Source: Azospirillum brasilense (GTDB lineage: Bacteria > Pseudomonadota > Alphaproteobacteria > Azospirillales > Azospirillaceae). Taken from it: DNA of 64,000 nt. Both the position numbers and the translations under genes were made by a program. Below the pieces are notes generated by a model that searched no databases, was not told the origin of the DNA, and saw nothing but the letters and a program-made list of their open reading frames with translations. The stretch covers positions 1 to 64,000 of the forward strand of contig NZ_QLKQ01000001.1 of NCBI RefSeq assembly GCF_003349955.1. Reading direction: 5' to 3'. Each line of letters starts with the position of its first letter. The first letter of the stretch is position 1. Positions 61,412 to 64,000 of this stretch are shown piece after piece.

Positions 61412-62623
61412 ATGACCATCGGCATCGGCGCGGACGACCTCCTGCGGTTTGAAAGTCTGGGCGACAACTGCGAATTCGGCTTCGTCCTGCGCCGGTTGTC
61501 CTGCGAGGCGGGGAGCCTGTTCCGCTGGGCTTCCATGAAGCCTGACCAGCTTCTGACCAAGCTGCGCGCCAATTTCGACGGCATGTACCGGTTCGAGAAC
61601 CTGTCGCCGCTGCGCACCGGCATGGTGCTGGATTCCGCCTACGGCATCGGCTGGCACAGCGACATGAAGTCCGACCTGACCGGCGGGCGGCTGGTCTTCC
61701 GCGACGACGAGGCGACGAGGCGCGCCCTGCACCGCCGGGAGACGCGCAAGATCCAATATCTCCAGGCCAAGTTCACCGCGCGGGCGGTGATGGGCGGAGT
61801 GATCTTCGTCGTGAAGTCGAACCCCGGCATCGCCCCCGCCACCATCGACGGGCTGCACGAGGCGCTGGCCGCCCTGGCCGGCCACGACGACTTCGCCCTG
61901 CTGGAGGTCCAGGAGACGGACGATCCCGCCCGCATCGGCCGCGTGGACTGGCACCGGCCCGGCCTGATGCGCGGCTATGTCACCCGCTTCGCCCCCTACC
62001 ATCAGGCGGACGACATCGACGCCGCGGCGTGGTTCTCCATCGTCCAGGCCGCGCTGCGCCTGTTCCCCTGCCACGACTGGACGCAGCGCCACGCCGCCCT
62101 GCGCATCGGCGCGCCGGACGCGCTGGTGCAGCTCCGCTTCCCCTTCGGCCCCGATCAGGACATGAGCAAACCCATCGCGGGCGACCTGCGCGCGGGGACG
62201 GTCCGTCTGCTGAACGGCAACAGCTGGTGCCGCCCCTATGAGGGGCTGTTCCGCCTGCACGGCCCCGATCCGGAGCGGCCCGGCGCCACGCTGCGCTGGA
62301 CGGGAGTGCACGCGCCCGGCCCCTTCCATCTCGGCGCCAGCCTGCGCTGCCCCCTGCGGGATTCCGTCCCGCTCCGCGTCGCGGTCGCCATCGCCGCGGA
62401 GGACGGCGCGACGCTGGCCGAGGAGCGGTTCGAGGTGCATCCCGGCCGGGCGACCGACCTCGTGCTGGACGCCCCCGCCCCGAAGGGACCGCTGACCGTC
62501 TCGCTGACCGTGAACGCCGTGCGCCCGCTGGCCGAGGGGGAGCGCGCCGTGCTGGACCTCTCGCCGCCCGCCCTGCACCCGGAGCCGATCCCGGCCGTCG
62601 CCCTGCCGGCGAAGGCGGCGTGA
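61412..62623 (+). CDS. Unrecognised LGDNCEFG-motif protein
   Basis: A 403-residue protein. Near its start it has RFESLGDNCEFGFVLRRLSCEAGSLFRWASMKP, resembling the DUF1796-like cysteine-peptidase-style proteins found in glycan clusters. The Cys of NCEFG may be catalytic. The C-terminal half (about 245-390) looks like a beta-rich sugar- or lectin-binding module with several aromatic and Gly pairs. No signal or TM. The ATG lies after GGGACAAC. Its stop overlaps the next start (GTGA), so the two proteins are coupled. Confidence 0.65.
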   Translation: MTIGIGADDLLRFESLGDNCEFGFVLRRLSCEAGSLFRWASMKPDQLLTKLRANFDGMYRFENLSPLRTGMVLDSAYGIGWHSDMKSDLTGGRLVFRDDEATRRALHRRETRKIQYLQAKFTARAVMGGVIFVVKSNPGIAPATIDGLHEALAALAGHDDFALLEVQETDDPARIGRVDWHRPGLMRGYVTRFAPYHQADDIDAAAWFSIVQAALRLFPCHDWTQRHAALRIGAPDALVQLRFPFGPDQDMSKPIAGDLRAGTVRLLNGNSWCRPYEGLFRLHGPDPERPGATLRWTGVHAPGPFHLGASLRCPLRDSVPLRVAVAIAAEDGATLAEERFEVHPGRATDLVLDAPAPKGPLTVSLTVNAVRPLAEGERAVLDLSPPALHPEPIPAVALPAKAA

Positions 62624-63300
62624 GTCGGATCATCAAAGCGGGATGGGCCGGGGTGGCCACACTGCTGACGTTCCTGGCCGTCCCGGCGCACAGCGACACG
62701 ACCATCGGTCCGCGCACGCAGCCGCCCTATCCGGACTGGCTGACCAAGCGCATGGAAACGCTGCGGCATCAGAACCCGAAGGCCATGCTGCTGGGGGATT
62801 CCCTGGTCGCCGGCTGGCCGGCCGACCTCGCCCGACGGCTGTTCGACGCGGAGCCGATGAATTTCGGGGCCGGCGGCGACACGACCGGGAACCTGCTGTG
62901 GAGGGTGCGGCAGTCCTTCGGACCGGGCATGAAGCTCAGGTCCGCGCTGGTTCTGGTCGGGACGAACGACCTGCCGAACCGCACCGCCGCGGAGATCGCC
63001 GGCACCATCGAAGCGATCACCACGGACGTGAAACGCTTCGCCCCCGGCACCTGCGTCACGCTGCTCACCCTGCTGCCGCGGCGCGACGGCAACGCCGCCT
63101 TCGCCGAACGCATCATGGACGTGAACCGGCGGCTGACCACCCTCGCCGGTCCCGGCCTGCGCGTGGTGGATGTCCATACCGCGTTGCGCGACGCCTGCCC
63201 GCCGGAGGGCGCCTGTCCGCTCTACAAGGACCCGGTGCATCCGAACCGCGCCGGCTATGAACGGCTGACCGCCGCTATCGGCAAGGCCGGTTGTGGATGA
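62620..63300 (+). CDS. Exported SGNH hydrolase
   Basis: A 226-residue GDSL/SGNH esterase with an N-terminal signal peptide (IKAGWAGVATLLTFLAVPAHS-DT). Blocks: I GDSLVAG, II NFGAGGDT, III GTNDLP, V DPVHPNRAGY, giving Ser-His-Asp. It would deacylate an extracytoplasmic substrate, perhaps O-acetyl groups placed by the acyltransferase of this region (inference). The GTG start overlaps the stop of the LGDNCEFG gene. Confidence 0.88.
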   Translation: MSRIIKAGWAGVATLLTFLAVPAHSDTTIGPRTQPPYPDWLTKRMETLRHQNPKAMLLGDSLVAGWPADLARRLFDAEPMNFGAGGDTTGNLLWRVRQSFGPGMKLRSALVLVGTNDLPNRTAAEIAGTIEAITTDVKRFAPGTCVTLLTLLPRRDGNAAFAERIMDVNRRLTTLAGPGLRVVDVHTALRDACPPEGACPLYKDPVHPNRAGYERLTAAIGKAGCG

Positions 63301-63433
63301 GAGGGGTGCTTCGCAGTATCCGCTGGCCAGTCGTTGCTGCCGATTACAGCCCTCTCCCCTGCAGAGGGCTTTGCGCGATGGCCGAACGCGCTCAGTTGTG
63401 AATCCCTCCGGAGGGGAGAGGGGAATTGCCCCC
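63301..63433. repeat. REP-like CCCTCTCCCC element
   Basis: Contains GCCCTCTCCCCTGCAGAGGGC (about 63350-63370) and CCGGAGGGGAGAGGGG (about 63410-63424), related to the 34264-34447 element. It is in the gap between convergent genes and could help terminate both. Confidence 0.55.
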
Positions 63434-64000
63434 TCACTTCATCGACGGAAAGGAGAACTGCGCCCCTTCGCGCACGCCACCCGCCGGCCAGCGCTGGGTG
63501 ATCGTCTTGCGCCGGGTGTAGAAGCGCACGCCGTCCGGCCCGTAGGCCGCCAGATCGCCGAACAGAGACCGCTTCCAGCCGCCGAAGCTGTGGTAGGACA
63601 CCGGCACCGGCAGCGGCACGTTGACGCCGACCATGCCGACCTTGATCGCGTCGGTGAAGTAGCGCGCGGCCTCGCCGTCGCGGGTGAACAGGCAGGTGCC
63701 GTTGCCGTACTCGTGGGCGTCGATCAGGTCCATGCCCTCCTGCATCGTGGTCACGCGAACGACGCAGAGAACCGGGCCGAAAATCTCCTCGCGGTAGACG
63801 CTCATGTCCGGCGTCACCCGGTCGAACAGGCAGCCGCCGAGGAAGAAGCCGCCCTCGTGCCCCGGCACCACCAGCCCGCGGCCGTCGACCACCAGCTCCG
63901 CCCCTTCGGCGACGCCCTGGTCGACCAAGCCCTTCACCTTCTCGAAATGGGCGCGGGTGACCAGCGGACCCATGTCGCAGCCGGAGCCGGTCCCCGCCCC
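63434..64000 (-). CDS. mmsA: Methylmalonate-semialdehyde dehydrogenase, C-terminal part (partial)
   Basis: The last 188 residues of a CoA-acylating aldehyde dehydrogenase; the frame stays open to the window's end, so the N-terminus with the catalytic Cys is outside. Visible text includes CDMGPLVTRAHFEKVKGLVDQG, IFGPVLCVVRV and NVPLPVPVSYHSFGGWKRSLFGD, typical of the MmsA/IolA group. The enzyme converts (methyl)malonate semialdehyde to (propionyl-)acetyl-CoA in valine or inositol catabolism. Confidence 0.92.
   Translation of the reverse strand, partial: GAGTGSGCDMGPLVTRAHFEKVKGLVDQGVAEGAELVVDGRGLVVPGHEGGFFLGGCLFDRVTPDMSVYREEIFGPVLCVVRVTTMQEGMDLIDAHEYGNGTCLFTRDGEAARYFTDAIKVGMVGVNVPLPVPVSYHSFGGWKRSLFGDLAAYGPDGVRFYTRRKTITQRWPAGGVREGAQFSFPSMK

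Overview
The window is GC-rich, densely coded bacterial DNA that reads like an alphaproteobacterium of the Azospirillum type. This is inferred from four chemoreceptors (three ending in PilZ domains, as known for Azospirillum Tlp1), very large hybrid kinases, a PhaB-type acetoacetyl-CoA reductase, a PmtA-like phospholipid methyltransferase and several LIV- and sugar-type ABC systems. A parA-parB pair without a replication initiator suggests a secondary replicon or a chromosomal partition locus; the window alone cannot decide. I saw no rRNA, tRNA, insertion sequence, prophage or CRISPR array.

Layout. 0-6 kb: small membrane protein with an SPFH/band-7 protein, then two divergent chemoreceptors (globin-MCP-PilZ-CZB and Cache-MCP-PilZ) and a periplasmic cytochrome c. 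6-16 kb: pentapeptide-repeat protein, then a signalling operon of a lone receiver, a 1647-residue soluble poly-HAMP hybrid kinase resembling fungal group III (Nik1/Os-1) kinases, and a second hybrid kinase. 16-24 kb: glycine-zipper envelope protein, DUF3108 protein, small GNAT, GH13 glucosidase, SDR, DMT exporter, small proteins and a third chemoreceptor. 24-33 kb: mntP behind a yybP-ykoY Mn2+ riboswitch and a perfect 22-bp palindrome, several unknown small genes, a hydrolase, a DUF533 protein, an O-methyltransferase, and a TetR/LplT-Aas fusion pair. 33-42 kb: M20 amidohydrolase, then a run in which an FAD oxidoreductase, two ATC-hydrolase-family proteins and a complete LIV-type ABC importer form a likely uptake and catabolic operon. 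41.7-52 kb: PAS-MCP-PilZ receptor, FMN reductase, LctP-family permease, a sugar ABC operon with a DeoR regulator, and a PmtA-like methyltransferase. 52-56.3 kb: parA (with N-terminal HTH), parB and three unrecognised genes on the same strand. 56.6-64 kb: phaB, then a same-strand envelope or glycan-looking group (acyltransferase 3, FemAB-like, SIS-domain isomerase/deaminase, an unrecognised LGDNCEFG protein, SGNH hydrolase) and, on the other strand, the C-terminal part of a methylmalonate-semialdehyde dehydrogenase cut by the window edge.

The best candidates for undescribed biology are the ATC-hydrolase/LIV transporter operon, the three-gene cluster behind parAB, the poly-HAMP phosphorelay, and the combination of a transcriptional-type operator with a riboswitch in front of mntP.
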